Source: JBMDXB01 sp048594975 (lineage in GTDB: Bacteria; Acidobacteriota; Vicinamibacteria; Vicinamibacterales; 2-12-FULL-66-21). From it: a stretch of DNA of 64,000 nt. A program made the position numbers and the translations under genes. Of the stretch, positions 51,526 through 60,123 are shown in pieces. Each line of letters begins with the position of its first letter. Positions within the stretch are counted from its first letter, which is position 1. Location of the stretch: positions 101,394 through 165,393 of the forward strand of contig JBMDXQ010000158.1 of NCBI GenBank assembly GCA_048594975.1. The letters run 5' to 3'. The notes beneath the pieces are model-generated. The model ran no database searches. It saw nothing but the letters and a program-made list of their open reading frames with translations, and was not told the DNA's origin.

Positions 51526-52529
51526 GCCTTCCTCACCAGCAGCCACAGGAAGAACGGTCCCCCGATGAGCGCCGTGATGACGCCTACGGGCAAGTCAAGC
51601 GGCGCCATGATCGTCCGCGCCACGACGTCGCACCCGATGAGGAAGGCGGCGCCGAAAAGGACTGCCGAGGGCAGCACGACCCGGTGATCGGCGCCGACGA
51701 TCAGCCGCACCAGGTGGGGGATGACGATCCCGACGAAGCCGATCGGCCCGCCGACCGACACGGCGGCGCCGGTCGCGAGCGAAGCGCTGAAGAAGGCCGC
51801 CCGCTGCGCGCGCACCACGTCGAGCCCGTGCGTCTCGGCGCTGTCCGGCCCGAGGGTGAGCAGGTTCAGCGGCCGCGCCAGCCAGGCGAACACGGCAAAG
51901 GAAACGACGAGCAGCGGCGCCGCCGTCGCGAGCGGGCGATAGCTGCTGACGTCGAGGTCGCCCATCAGCCAGCGCAGGATCCGGAACGTCTCGGCATAGT
52001 CGGCGAAGTACTGCACGAAGAGGATGAGCGCCGAGAAGAAGGCGTTCAGCGTCACCCCCGCCAGCAGCAGGACGTTGGTCGAGATGCCGTGGTGCTTCGC
52101 CGTCGCGAGGAGGTACACGATCCCCACGGCGGCCAGCGAGCCGGCGAACGAGGCGAGCGGTGCCCCGGCGAGGCCGGCCCACCCGAACGTCCACTCGAAG
52201 GTCAGCGCCAGCATCGCCCCGAGCGCCGCGCCCGACGACACGCCGAGCGTGAACGGCGTCGCCAGCGGGTTGCGCAGCAGCCCCTGGAAGACTACGCCCG
52301 CCGCCGCCAGCGCCGACCCGACGAGCGCGCCGGCCAGCGTCCGCGGCAGCCGCGCGACGAAGAAGATCTGCGCGTCCACGTTGTCCGCGAAGGGAATGCC
52401 CGGATCGAACGCGCGGCGCAGGCTGATGGACGTCGACCCGGCCAGCGGCGCAAGCAGCAGCGCCGTCGCCGCCAGCGTGCCGAAGCCGGCGAGCGCAGCC
52501 GCCACCCGCCGGCCGATCCCCATCGTCAC
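51522..52529 (-). CDS. btuC: Cobalamin ABC transporter permease
   Basis: A 335-residue inner-membrane permease of the BtuC/FecCD family with about nine or ten helices. Characteristic segments are ARLPRTLAGALVGSALAAAG, RNPLATPFTLGVSSGAALGA, LAGVTLNAFFSALI, RWLMGDL and GPIGFVGIVIPHLVRLI. GTG at 52529 overlaps the btuD stop (GTGA); ATG at 52523 is an alternative. It forms the channel with the BtuD ATPase and receives cobalamin from BtuF. Confidence 0.92.
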   Translation of the reverse strand: MTMGIGRRVAAALAGFGTLAATALLLAPLAGSTSISLRRAFDPGIPFADNVDAQIFFVARLPRTLAGALVGSALAAAGVVFQGLLRNPLATPFTLGVSSGAALGAMLALTFEWTFGWAGLAGAPLASFAGSLAAVGIVYLLATAKHHGISTNVLLLAGVTLNAFFSALILFVQYFADYAETFRILRWLMGDLDVSSYRPLATAAPLLVVSFAVFAWLARPLNLLTLGPDSAETHGLDVVRAQRAAFFSASLATGAAVSVGGPIGFVGIVIPHLVRLIVGADHRVVLPSAVLFGAAFLIGCDVVARTIMAPLDLPVGVITALIGGPFFLWLLVRKA

Positions 52530-53350
52530 GCCGTGCCCCGCTCGCGCGTGCGCTCGATGGGAATCACCAGCATCCGGCCGGTCGAGCTCCGCCGTTCCAC
52601 CTCCGCTTCGACCCCGTACAGCTCGCGAATGCGGGCCGGCGTGATCACCTCCTCGATTGGCCCCGCCGCGAGCACCTCGCCGCGGCGGAGGAGCGCGACG
52701 CTCCGGCACAGGCTCGCGGCGAAGTTCAGGTCGTGCGTGGAGACGATGATGGTCACCGGCAGGCGCTGCTGCAGCTCGCGCAGCAGCGCCGCCACCTCGA
52801 GCTGGTAGGCGAGATCGAGAGCCGCGGTCGGCTCGTCGAGCAGCAGGACCGGGTTGGCGGTGCCGGACGCCGGCAGGCTGCCGATCTGCGCGAGCGCGGA
52901 GGCGATCACCACGCGCTGCTTCTCGCCGCCGCTCAGGGTCGAGAAGAGCCGGTCCTGCAGCGCGAGCGTCCCGGTCGCGTCGAGCGCCCGCCGCGCGATC
53001 GTCACGTCCTCCGGCCCCTCGATCTCGAATGTGCGCAGGTGAGGGTAGCGTCCCATCAGGACCAGTTCCAGCGCGGTGTAGTCGAACGCGAGGTGCGTCT
53101 CCTGCGCGACGACCGCCATGCGGCGCGCGATCGCGCCGCGCGGCAGGTGTGCCAGGTCCACGCCGTCGAGCGTGACGCGGCCGCGAGACGGCCGGCGCGT
53201 CCCGGCGAGCAGGCGCAGGAGCGTCGTCTTTCCCGATCCGTTCGGGCCGAGGATGCCGACGACGCCGCCGTCGGGGACCTCCAGCGACAGGCCGCGCAGG
53301 ACGGGCGCGCCGGGGTCGTAGCCGAACCAGAGATCACAGGCCCGCAGCAA
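52526..53350 (-). CDS. btuD: Cobalamin ABC transporter ATP-binding protein
   Basis: A 274-residue ABC ATPase. Walker A GPNGSGKTTL, Q-loop VVAQET, signature LSGGEKQRVV, Walker B PVLLLDEPTAALD and H-loop STHDLNFAAS are intact, in the FecE/BtuD branch. A TTG start overlaps the receptor gene end by 17 bp. Presence between btuB and btuC behind a B12 riboswitch makes cobalamin the likely cargo, though siderophore importers look similar. Confidence 0.92.
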   Translation of the reverse strand: MLRACDLWFGYDPGAPVLRGLSLEVPDGGVVGILGPNGSGKTTLLRLLAGTRRPSRGRVTLDGVDLAHLPRGAIARRMAVVAQETHLAFDYTALELVLMGRYPHLRTFEIEGPEDVTIARRALDATGTLALQDRLFSTLSGGEKQRVVIASALAQIGSLPASGTANPVLLLDEPTAALDLAYQLEVAALLRELQQRLPVTIIVSTHDLNFAASLCRSVALLRRGEVLAAGPIEEVITPARIRELYGVEAEVERRSSTGRMLVIPIERTRERGTA

Positions 53351-55625
53351 CGCGCAGTCCTGCGTAGGCGGCGCGTCCAGGCGCCGGGAAACCGAACGCT
53401 TCCTCGTACTCGCGGTCGAAGAGGTTGTCGATCCGGCCGAACACCTCGAGCCGCCGATGCACGCGAAACGCCCCGCCGGCGTTCCACACGTGGTAGCCGC
53501 GCGCGTCGAAGAAGCCGCGGTGGAACGTGCCCAGCGTCGGCTCGATGTCGAGCGCGCGCGCGCGGCCGCCGCCCTGCAGGAACCCGCTGGCGCGCCCGGC
53601 GGCGACGACGAGCTCCGTCGAGAACTGATGGCGCGGGCGGCGGAGCAGCGGCTGGCCGACCTCGAAGGGGGGCGGCGCTCCGCCTGCTCGGTCGACCGCG
53701 AGGATCTCGGTGTCGAGCAGCGTGTAGGTCGCTCGCAGCTGCACGGCCGCGGAGAAGGGCCCGGCCAGGCGCCCGCGCAGCGTCCCGGCCAGCTCGAGGC
53801 CGCGCGACCGCGCGTTCGAGATGTTGTCCGTGCGATAGCGGCTCGACTCGCGGAAGGACCCGACGGCGACGATGAGGTCGTCGTAGGTGTTGAAGAAGGC
53901 TGTCGACTCGAGCAGCCCGTGGCCGCTCGCGACCGCCTGGTCGACGCCGAACTCCGCGCTGCGGCTGCGCTCCGGCTTCAGCGAGGGGTTGTCGGTTGAG
54001 GCGATCTCGAAGCCGTTGGGCGGCCGGATGCCGGTGCCCGTCGAGGCGCGCAGCTTCGTGAAGCTGCCGGCCGCCGGCCGGACGAACCACGCGGCGGCGA
54101 TCTTCGGATTGGCGGAGAGAACGGAGTCCCCTGGCAGGGCCGGGCGCGGCGTAAAGGCCAGCGGATCGGGCGCGAGCGCGTCACGATGGATGTCGTCGAG
54201 GCGCACGCCCGCGGTCACGAACAGCCGTTGCACGCGCCGCCAGCGCGCCTCGCCATAGTAGCCGAGGACGGAACGCTTCACGGGAATCTCACCCGCCGGG
54301 CCGGTGATGAAGGTGCTTCCGGCGCGCTCCTGCTGGAGTTCGACGCCGGCAGAGATGTCGAGCGCGTCGTCCACCGCGTAATCCATCTGCCCGCGCGCAC
54401 CGAACCGCCGGGAGGTGAACGCCGAGGGCCCGAACGCGCTCGCGAAGTCGCTGTCCAGCCGGCCGTGCGTCAGGTCCGCGTGGACGCGCCCGCGCGAGCC
54501 CGCCGGGAACGCCGCCGACACCGACGCGAGCACCCGGTCGTTCCTGCCGCGCGACTCGAGGTCGATGCCGTCGTAGGCCCCGATCGGATTGCTGCCGAAC
54601 GGTCCGGGGAACCCGCGTTGGTCGCGCGACGCTCGCACGGTGCCGCGAACGATCGAGCCGCCCGCTCCGCGCCAGCCGCCGGCGAACGAACCCATCGTCC
54701 GTTTGTAGTCGTCGTTCGCGATCTCCTGGCCGACCGGCGTGCGGTCTCCGTTGCGCCCGTCGCTCGCCATCCGCTCGGCGGAAGCGCCCCAGTCCCACGC
54801 GCCGGCGCTCCCCGATGCCGCCGCCGACGTTCGCCAGGTTTCGAAGGCGCCGCCTTCGAACGTGCCCCCGCCCCTCGCCGGTCCGCCGCGCCGCGTGACG
54901 ATGCGCACCACCGAGCCGATCGCGTTCGACCCGAACAGCGCGCTTTGCGGACCGCGGACGACCTCGATGCGCTCGACGTTCTCGGTTGACAGGTGACCGA
55001 AGTCGTAATCGCCGCCGAAGGTGTTCGCCTGGACGCCGTCCACCAGGACGAGCGTGTAATCCGACTCGCCGCCGCGCGGGAACACGTTGGTGAGGGCGCC
55101 GGTGCCGCCGTAGCGCGTGACGGTCATGCCGGGCACAGTGCGCAGCGCGTCGGCGACGGTGTGGACCTGGCGCTGCTCGAGCTCGGAGCCGGTGATGATC
55201 GTGACGCTGGAGGATGCCTGCGAGAGCGGGATCTCGACCTGGGCGGCGGAGACGACGATGGACTCCGAGACGGCGCTCACCGAGAGCGTCAACTCGCCGA
55301 GATCGCGGCGTTCGGCCGAGCCGTCCACGGGCAGCGGGTCGAAACGGAAGCCTTCAGCGGCGACGCGCAGCTCGAAGCGGCCCGCGTCGGGCGTCACGAG
55401 CGTGAACTCGCCGAGCCCGTTGGTCACGGCGGTGCGAAGCGCCGGGGCCGCGCCCGCGACGATGACCGTGGCGCCGGGCACCGGGCGTCGATCGGGATCG
55501 ACAATGCGGCCGGCCACGGGACCGGCGTGCACCGGTGGCGCGACGAGGGCGAGGCAAGCGAACGCGGACAGAAGGGAAAGGGCGGCAGGACGGACGATCA
55601 CGGGGCCTCCGTTCGGCGTGCTCAC
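53334..55625 (-). CDS. btuB: TonB-dependent outer membrane receptor (BtuB-type)
   Basis: A 763-residue TonB-dependent receptor. After the signal peptide (SLLSAFACLALVAPPVHA) comes a carboxypeptidase-regulatory-like domain (about 35-115, VAGRIVDPDRRPVPGATVIV), a TonB-box-like SESIVVSA near 125, the plug (TVADALRTVPGMTVTRYGG, ERIEVVRGPQSALFGSNAIG) and the barrel. The barrel ends DNLFDREYEEAFGFPAPGRA, as in family members. GTG 55625 is the start used; GTG 55601 is possible and has GGAGG upstream. The upstream cobalamin riboswitch shows that vitamin B12 is its substrate. Confidence 0.92.
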   Translation of the reverse strand: MSTPNGGPVIVRPAALSLLSAFACLALVAPPVHAGPVAGRIVDPDRRPVPGATVIVAGAAPALRTAVTNGLGEFTLVTPDAGRFELRVAAEGFRFDPLPVDGSAERRDLGELTLSVSAVSESIVVSAAQVEIPLSQASSSVTIITGSELEQRQVHTVADALRTVPGMTVTRYGGTGALTNVFPRGGESDYTLVLVDGVQANTFGGDYDFGHLSTENVERIEVVRGPQSALFGSNAIGSVVRIVTRRGGPARGGGTFEGGAFETWRTSAAASGSAGAWDWGASAERMASDGRNGDRTPVGQEIANDDYKRTMGSFAGGWRGAGGSIVRGTVRASRDQRGFPGPFGSNPIGAYDGIDLESRGRNDRVLASVSAAFPAGSRGRVHADLTHGRLDSDFASAFGPSAFTSRRFGARGQMDYAVDDALDISAGVELQQERAGSTFITGPAGEIPVKRSVLGYYGEARWRRVQRLFVTAGVRLDDIHRDALAPDPLAFTPRPALPGDSVLSANPKIAAAWFVRPAAGSFTKLRASTGTGIRPPNGFEIASTDNPSLKPERSRSAEFGVDQAVASGHGLLESTAFFNTYDDLIVAVGSFRESSRYRTDNISNARSRGLELAGTLRGRLAGPFSAAVQLRATYTLLDTEILAVDRAGGAPPPFEVGQPLLRRPRHQFSTELVVAAGRASGFLQGGGRARALDIEPTLGTFHRGFFDARGYHVWNAGGAFRVHRRLEVFGRIDNLFDREYEEAFGFPAPGRAAYAGLRVAAGL

Positions 55626-55679
55626 GCGCCGATTAGGGGGACACCCGGGTGTCAGTACGGTCGTCGGGTGTCCCTGTCA

Positions 55680-55835
55680 AGCGCCCGGCGTCAGGTATCC
55701 TGGCTTGCGGATCGTCGCTCGTCCCCGCCTTCCCACGCCGAGGCGCAGTGGCATTCCAGGGACGCGCTCCCCGCTTACAGTGGCGGCACCGCGCAGGCTT
55801 TTCACCCGCTTCGCTTGACCGCCGGGCGGAGCGGC
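55680..55835 (-). ncRNA. Cobalamin (B12) riboswitch
   Basis: On the minus strand, 5' to 3', the leader reads GGGTGAAAAGCC, then CGCCACTGTAAGCGGGGAG, then a second GCCACTG, GGGAAGGCG and finally GCAAGCCAGGATACCTG, the conserved core of cobalamin riboswitches in correct order. It ends about 55 nt before the btuB start, so it probably represses btuB-btuD-btuC-btuF-dph6-like when B12 is plentiful. An inverted repeat with 9-bp arms (55830-55851) lies at its 5' end. Confidence 0.92.
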
Positions 55836-55851
55836 CCGGGATCGGGCCGCT
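55830..55851. other. 9-bp perfect hairpin next to riboswitch
   Basis: AGCGGCCCG (55830-55838) and CGGGCCGCT (55843-55851) are exact inverted repeats around a GGAT loop. It lies at the 5' side of the riboswitch and 80 bp ahead of the divergent yjbQ start. It could be the outermost stem of the RNA or a separate element. Confidence 0.6.
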
Positions 55852-55930
55852 CGCGTTCAGTTGTGATCCGCGAGTATACCTCAGTAGGATAGAGTGTTCA
55901 GGGAGGCGCCACATCGCCAGGAGTTCGACC

Positions 55931-56410
55931 GTGACGGTCCGCGAGACGCCGGTGCTGCACGCCTCGTCGTCGGCCGGGGGCGTTGCCGTCCACGCCGAGA
56001 TGCTGACCATCCAGACGGAGCAGCGCGTCGAGCTCGTCGACCTCACCGATCGCGTGATGGTCTACGTGCGCGGGACCGGCGTCCGCGAGGGCCTGGCGAA
56101 CCTCGGGTCGATGCACACGACCTGCGCCGTGTTCATCAACGAGGCGCAGAGCGCGCTGCACCGCGACATCAAGAGCTTCCTCGAGCAGGTGGTCGCGCGC
56201 GACGCCGAGTGGCTGCACAACGATCCCGATCACTCCGACTGCGATCGCTTCAATGCCGACTCGCACCTGCGCGCCATGCTGCTCGGCCACAGCCTCGCCC
56301 TCCAGGTGAGCGGCGGCGAGGTCGTGCTCGGACAGTGGCAGCGGATCCTGGTCGCCGAGCTGGACGGGCCGCGCGCGCGGACGCTGCGCCTGCAGGTGAT
56401 GGGAATCTGA
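55931..56410 (+). CDS. yjbQ: YjbQ family protein (UPF0047, secondary thiamine-phosphate synthase type)
   Basis: A 159-residue protein of the YjbQ/UPF0047 family. HTTCAVFINEAQSAL, HNDPDHSDCDRFNADSHLRAM (split over a loop with several conserved Asp and His) and the end LGQWQRILVAELDGPR are characteristic. Members are thin-beta proteins with weak thiamine-phosphate synthase activity; the natural role is uncertain. CAGGAG at 55918-55923 supports GTG 55931. It is divergent from the B12 operon. Confidence 0.9.
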   Translation: MTVRETPVLHASSSAGGVAVHAEMLTIQTEQRVELVDLTDRVMVYVRGTGVREGLANLGSMHTTCAVFINEAQSALHRDIKSFLEQVVARDAEWLHNDPDHSDCDRFNADSHLRAMLLGHSLALQVSGGEVVLGQWQRILVAELDGPRARTLRLQVMGI

Positions 56411-56450
56411 TGCACGTGCGACGTGCCGTTGCCGCGGACGGGGGACGTGC

Positions 56451-56507
56451 AGCGCAGCTCTTCAGGGCTGCCCTCTGGCTGCTGTAGCGCAGCCCTTCAG
56501 GGCTGCC
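56451..56507. repeat. Twin palindromic repeats AGCGCAGCCCTTCAGGGCTGCC
   Basis: 56451-56472 and 56486-56507 are 22-bp direct repeats with one mismatch. Each contains a near-perfect palindrome GCAGCCCT-TC-AGGGCTGC able to fold as a hairpin. They lie between yjbQ and mqnE; a related GAAGGGCCGG hairpin occurs at 57667-57676. Confidence 0.75.
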
Positions 56508-56514
56508 GTGACGT

Positions 56515-57648
56515 GTGACACACAACCGGCTCTCTTCACTCGGGCTCGCCTCCGTCGCTGAGAAGCTGGAGGCCGGCAAGCGGCTCACGCTCGAAGACGG
56601 CGTGCGCCTGTTCGAGTGCCCGGACCTCCACGCCGTCGGCTGGCTGGCCAACCGCGAGCGCGAGCGCCGCCACGGGGCGCGCACCTACTACAACTTCAAC
56701 ATCCGGCTCGAGGCGACCAACGTCTGCGTCGCCAGCTGCCTGTTCTGCTCCTTCGCGCGGCTGCGGCCGGGCGACGCCGGGTCGTACACCATGTCGCTCG
56801 AACAGGCCTGGGACAAGCTGCGGCAGCGTGCCCACCAGCCGCTCACCGAGGTCCACGTCGTCAACGGCCTGCACCCGGACCTGCCGTTCGACTACTACAC
56901 GGAGCTGCTGCGCGGGTTCAAACGCATCCGTCCCGACCTCCACCTGAAGTGCTTCACTGCGGTGGAGATCGCCTTCTTCGCCGAGCTGTACGGCATGACC
57001 GACGAGCAGGTGCTCCGTGAGCTACAGGCCGCGGGCCTCGATTCGCTGCCTGGCGGCGGCGCCGAGATCTTCGCGGAGCGCGTGAGACGGAAGATCTGCC
57101 ACGACAAGTGCGGGTCGGATCGCTACATCGACATTCACCGCACCGCCCATCGACTCGGCATGCGCTCGAACGTCACGATGTTGTACGGCCACATTGAGAC
57201 CGCGGCTGAACGTGTCGATCACATGCTGCAGACGCGGGCGCTCCAGGACGAGACGGGCGGGCTTCAGGCGTTCATCCCGCTCGCCTTCCACCCCGACAAC
57301 AACCAGATGCGCAAGCTGCCCGCGCCGACCGCCGCCGACACGCTGCGCGTCCACGCCGTCTCGCGCCTGGTGCTCGACAACGTCGCGCACGTGAAAGGGT
57401 TCTGGATTGCCACCGGTGTGGAGGTCGCGCAGCTGCTGTTGTGGTACGGGGTGGACGATCTCGACGGCACCGTGCAGGAGGAGAAGATCTACCACATGGC
57501 CGGCGCGCGAACGCCGGAGGCCATGAGCACCTCGGACATCCGCCGCCTCATCCGCGTGGCCGGCCGCCAGCCGGTCGAACGCGACACGCTCTACAACGTC
57601 ATCACCGGCCCGGACGCCCCCGACGAGGTAGCTGCGCTGGTACAATGA
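56515..57648 (+). CDS. mqnE: Aminodeoxyfutalosine synthase (MqnE), radical SAM
   Basis: A 377-residue radical SAM enzyme. The cluster Cys are in NVCVASCLFCSFARL (CxxxCxxC), the normal position in MqnE and MqnC, with EVHVVNGLHPDLPFDYY, LPGGGAEIFAERVR and HIETAAERVDHML following. MqnE joins 3-enolpyruvyl-benzoate with SAM to make aminodeoxyfutalosine, early in the futalosine menaquinone pathway. GTG at 56515 is used; upstream is the palindromic repeat. MqnC and MqnA are not in this window. Confidence 0.93.
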   Translation: MTHNRLSSLGLASVAEKLEAGKRLTLEDGVRLFECPDLHAVGWLANRERERRHGARTYYNFNIRLEATNVCVASCLFCSFARLRPGDAGSYTMSLEQAWDKLRQRAHQPLTEVHVVNGLHPDLPFDYYTELLRGFKRIRPDLHLKCFTAVEIAFFAELYGMTDEQVLRELQAAGLDSLPGGGAEIFAERVRRKICHDKCGSDRYIDIHRTAHRLGMRSNVTMLYGHIETAAERVDHMLQTRALQDETGGLQAFIPLAFHPDNNQMRKLPAPTAADTLRVHAVSRLVLDNVAHVKGFWIATGVEVAQLLLWYGVDDLDGTVQEEKIYHMAGARTPEAMSTSDIRRLIRVAGRQPVERDTLYNVITGPDAPDEVAALVQ

Positions 57649-57728
57649 CGGGATGCCACCGGCTCTGAAGGGCCGGCAGTGCCAGTGCATAGACCACCTG
57701 TTCAGTTGGCTGCTGGCCCCGATTCAGA

Positions 57729-58865
57729 ATGGACATAAAGACGCTTACAGAAGTCGAGAAAGGAAGCATCGGCGAGCGCCAGCCGCTCCCCGAGCGGTAT
57801 CTCCGTCTCGCCGATGACGAGATGGATGCGCGCAGTGCCGAGGCGAAGCGCACCCTTGGCCAGCGCATCGTCATCCTCGGCCACCACTACCAGCGCGACG
57901 AGGTCATCAAGTTCGCCGACTTCACCGGGGATTCCCTGAAGCTCGCCCGTGCCGCCGCCTCGCGCGGCGCCGCCGAGTACATCGTGTTTTGCGGCGTCCA
58001 CTTCATGGCGGAGAGCGCGGACATCCTGCGTGCGCCGCACCAGAAGGTGGTACTCCCGGACCTGGCGGCCGGCTGCTCGATGGCCGACATGGCGGAACCC
58101 GACCAGCTCGACATGTGCTGGCGGGAGCTGCAGGAGATTGGGATCGACACCGGCAGCCTCGTGCCCGTCACCTACATCAACTCGTCGGCGGCGATCAAGG
58201 CGTTCGTCGGCGAACACGGCGGGATCGTCTGCACTTCCACCAATGCGGCGGCGGTGATGAAGTGGGCATGGGAGCGCGGCGAACGGATCCTGATGTTGCC
58301 CGACCAGCACCTGGGCCGCAACACCGGTTACCGGATGGGCCTCCCGCTCGACCGCATGGTCGTGTGGGATCCGGCCGAGGTCTGGGGCGGGCTTGATCGC
58401 GCGCGCGTCAACGACGCGAAGCTGATCCTGTGGAAAGGGCACTGCTCGGTCCACACCCGTTTCACGATCCAGCAGATCGAGGCGTTCCGCAAGAAGCACC
58501 CGGGTGGCAAGGTCATCGCCCATCCCGAATGCACGTTCGACGTCGTGCAGGCGGCCGACGAGAGCGGTTCCACCGAGTTCATCATCAACACCGTGAGTAA
58601 CAGCCCCAAGGGCAGCACGTGGGCGGTCGCGACGGAGATCCACCTCGTCAACCGGCTCGCCAACGAGCTGGCGCCCGACCGGCAGGTCGTCACGCTCGAT
58701 CCCTTCGGCTGCCTGTGCTCGACGATGTTCCGCGTTTCGCCGAATCACCTCCTGTGGGTGATGGAAGGCCTCGTGGAGGGGAAGGTCTACAACCGGATTA
58801 CCGTCCCCGAGGAGCAGAAGCGCGGCGCCCGGCTCGCACTCGATCGGATGCTGCAGGTGAAATAG
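57729..58865 (+). CDS. nadA: Quinolinate synthase A
   Basis: A 378-residue 4Fe-4S enzyme that condenses iminoaspartate and dihydroxyacetone phosphate to quinolinate for NAD synthesis. RIVILGHHYQRDEVIKFADF, IVFCGVHFMAESADIL, VPVTYINSSAAIKAF, VCTSTNA, VIAHPECTFDVV and the DPFGCLCSTMFR loop are all present, so the three cluster Cys are in place. The gene follows mqnE by 80 bp. Confidence 0.95.
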   Translation: MDIKTLTEVEKGSIGERQPLPERYLRLADDEMDARSAEAKRTLGQRIVILGHHYQRDEVIKFADFTGDSLKLARAAASRGAAEYIVFCGVHFMAESADILRAPHQKVVLPDLAAGCSMADMAEPDQLDMCWRELQEIGIDTGSLVPVTYINSSAAIKAFVGEHGGIVCTSTNAAAVMKWAWERGERILMLPDQHLGRNTGYRMGLPLDRMVVWDPAEVWGGLDRARVNDAKLILWKGHCSVHTRFTIQQIEAFRKKHPGGKVIAHPECTFDVVQAADESGSTEFIINTVSNSPKGSTWAVATEIHLVNRLANELAPDRQVVTLDPFGCLCSTMFRVSPNHLLWVMEGLVEGKVYNRITVPEEQKRGARLALDRMLQVK

Positions 58866-58996
58866 AGTCGCTGCCGTGCTTTCGTGGCTTCGCGCCCGTA
58901 GGAGGGCGTGAGCCGTCTCGTCCGATTCGTCACCCCTGCCTGCTATCTCCCGCTCCGGCCTCCTGATAAGATTTCACTCGAGAAGGAGATTGAGAC

Positions 58997-59596
<600 letters not shown>

Positions 59597-59608
59597 CCCT
59601 GGATCGGG

Positions 59609-60115
59609 TCATTGGCGATCGGCGCCGATCACCCGATTCACCTGCTCGCCGATCTTCTCCTGCGTCGGAAACTCGGACTGCCGGTCGCCGATGAACGAGT
59701 AGCGGATTGCGCCTGAGCGGTCGATCAGGAACACCGCAGGCCGCGCGATGTTCCAGGCGTCGAGCCCCAGACGCTGCCAGACGCCGTACGCCCTGGCTAC
59801 TTCCCGCGTTTCGTCCAGCAGGATGTCGAACGGCAGCCCGGTCTCCTCGATGTAGCGGCGCACCGCCTCAGGGCGCTGTGCCAGCACGACGAGCAGCTGC
59901 ACGCCGCGCTGCGTATAGTCGGAGAGGTTGCGTGCCAGTTCACCGAACCGGCGCCTGCAGTTCGGTCACCAGGTGCCGCGGTGGAAGACGAGCAGGACGG
60001 GGCCCTTCACGAGGAATGCGGCGAGCGATTGCCGATCGCCCTTCTGGTTGGGAAGCTCGAAGTCCGGCGCCGTGGTGAGTGCGGATGCGTGAGCCACGTG
60101 CGTACCACTTACCAC
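59609..60115 (-). CDS. Peroxiredoxin-like candidate selenoprotein (UxxC), read through in-frame TGA
   Basis: A 168-residue AhpC/TSA-type thioredoxin-fold protein if TGA at 59968-59966 is read as selenocysteine. Upstream of it are TTAPDFELPNQKGDRQSLAAF (in two pieces) and GPVLLVFHRGTW; then Sec-Pro-Asn-Cys, RRRFGELARN. GTW-U-PNC replaces the usual GxWCPxC of the peroxiredoxin active site. Downstream the fold is complete: LLVVLAQ, LPFDILLDETREVARAYGV and ARPAVFLIDRSGAIRYSFIG. GTG at 60115 is chosen, 60097 is possible. A SECIS-like hairpin follows the TGA. The gene directly follows moeA (8 bp). Confidence 0.8.
59935..59951 (-). promoter_or_regulatory. Candidate bacterial SECIS hairpin (peroxiredoxin-like gene)
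   Basis: On the minus strand CCGGTTC and GAACTGG pair over 7 bp (one G-U) with a GGU loop; a flanking G-C pair extends the stem. The loop begins 21 nt after the TGA, and G occupies its first position followed by GU. This nearly equals the 22-nt spacing in the glutaredoxin-like gene. Confidence 0.7.
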
Positions 60116-60123
60116 CGACCAGG

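Noticed and set aside
59609..59902. Peroxiredoxin fragment as a pseudogene
   Set aside because: The fragment continues upstream in the same frame through a single TGA at the redox Cys with a SECIS-like hairpin, and the rest of the gene is intact. Decay would be expected to leave other lesions.
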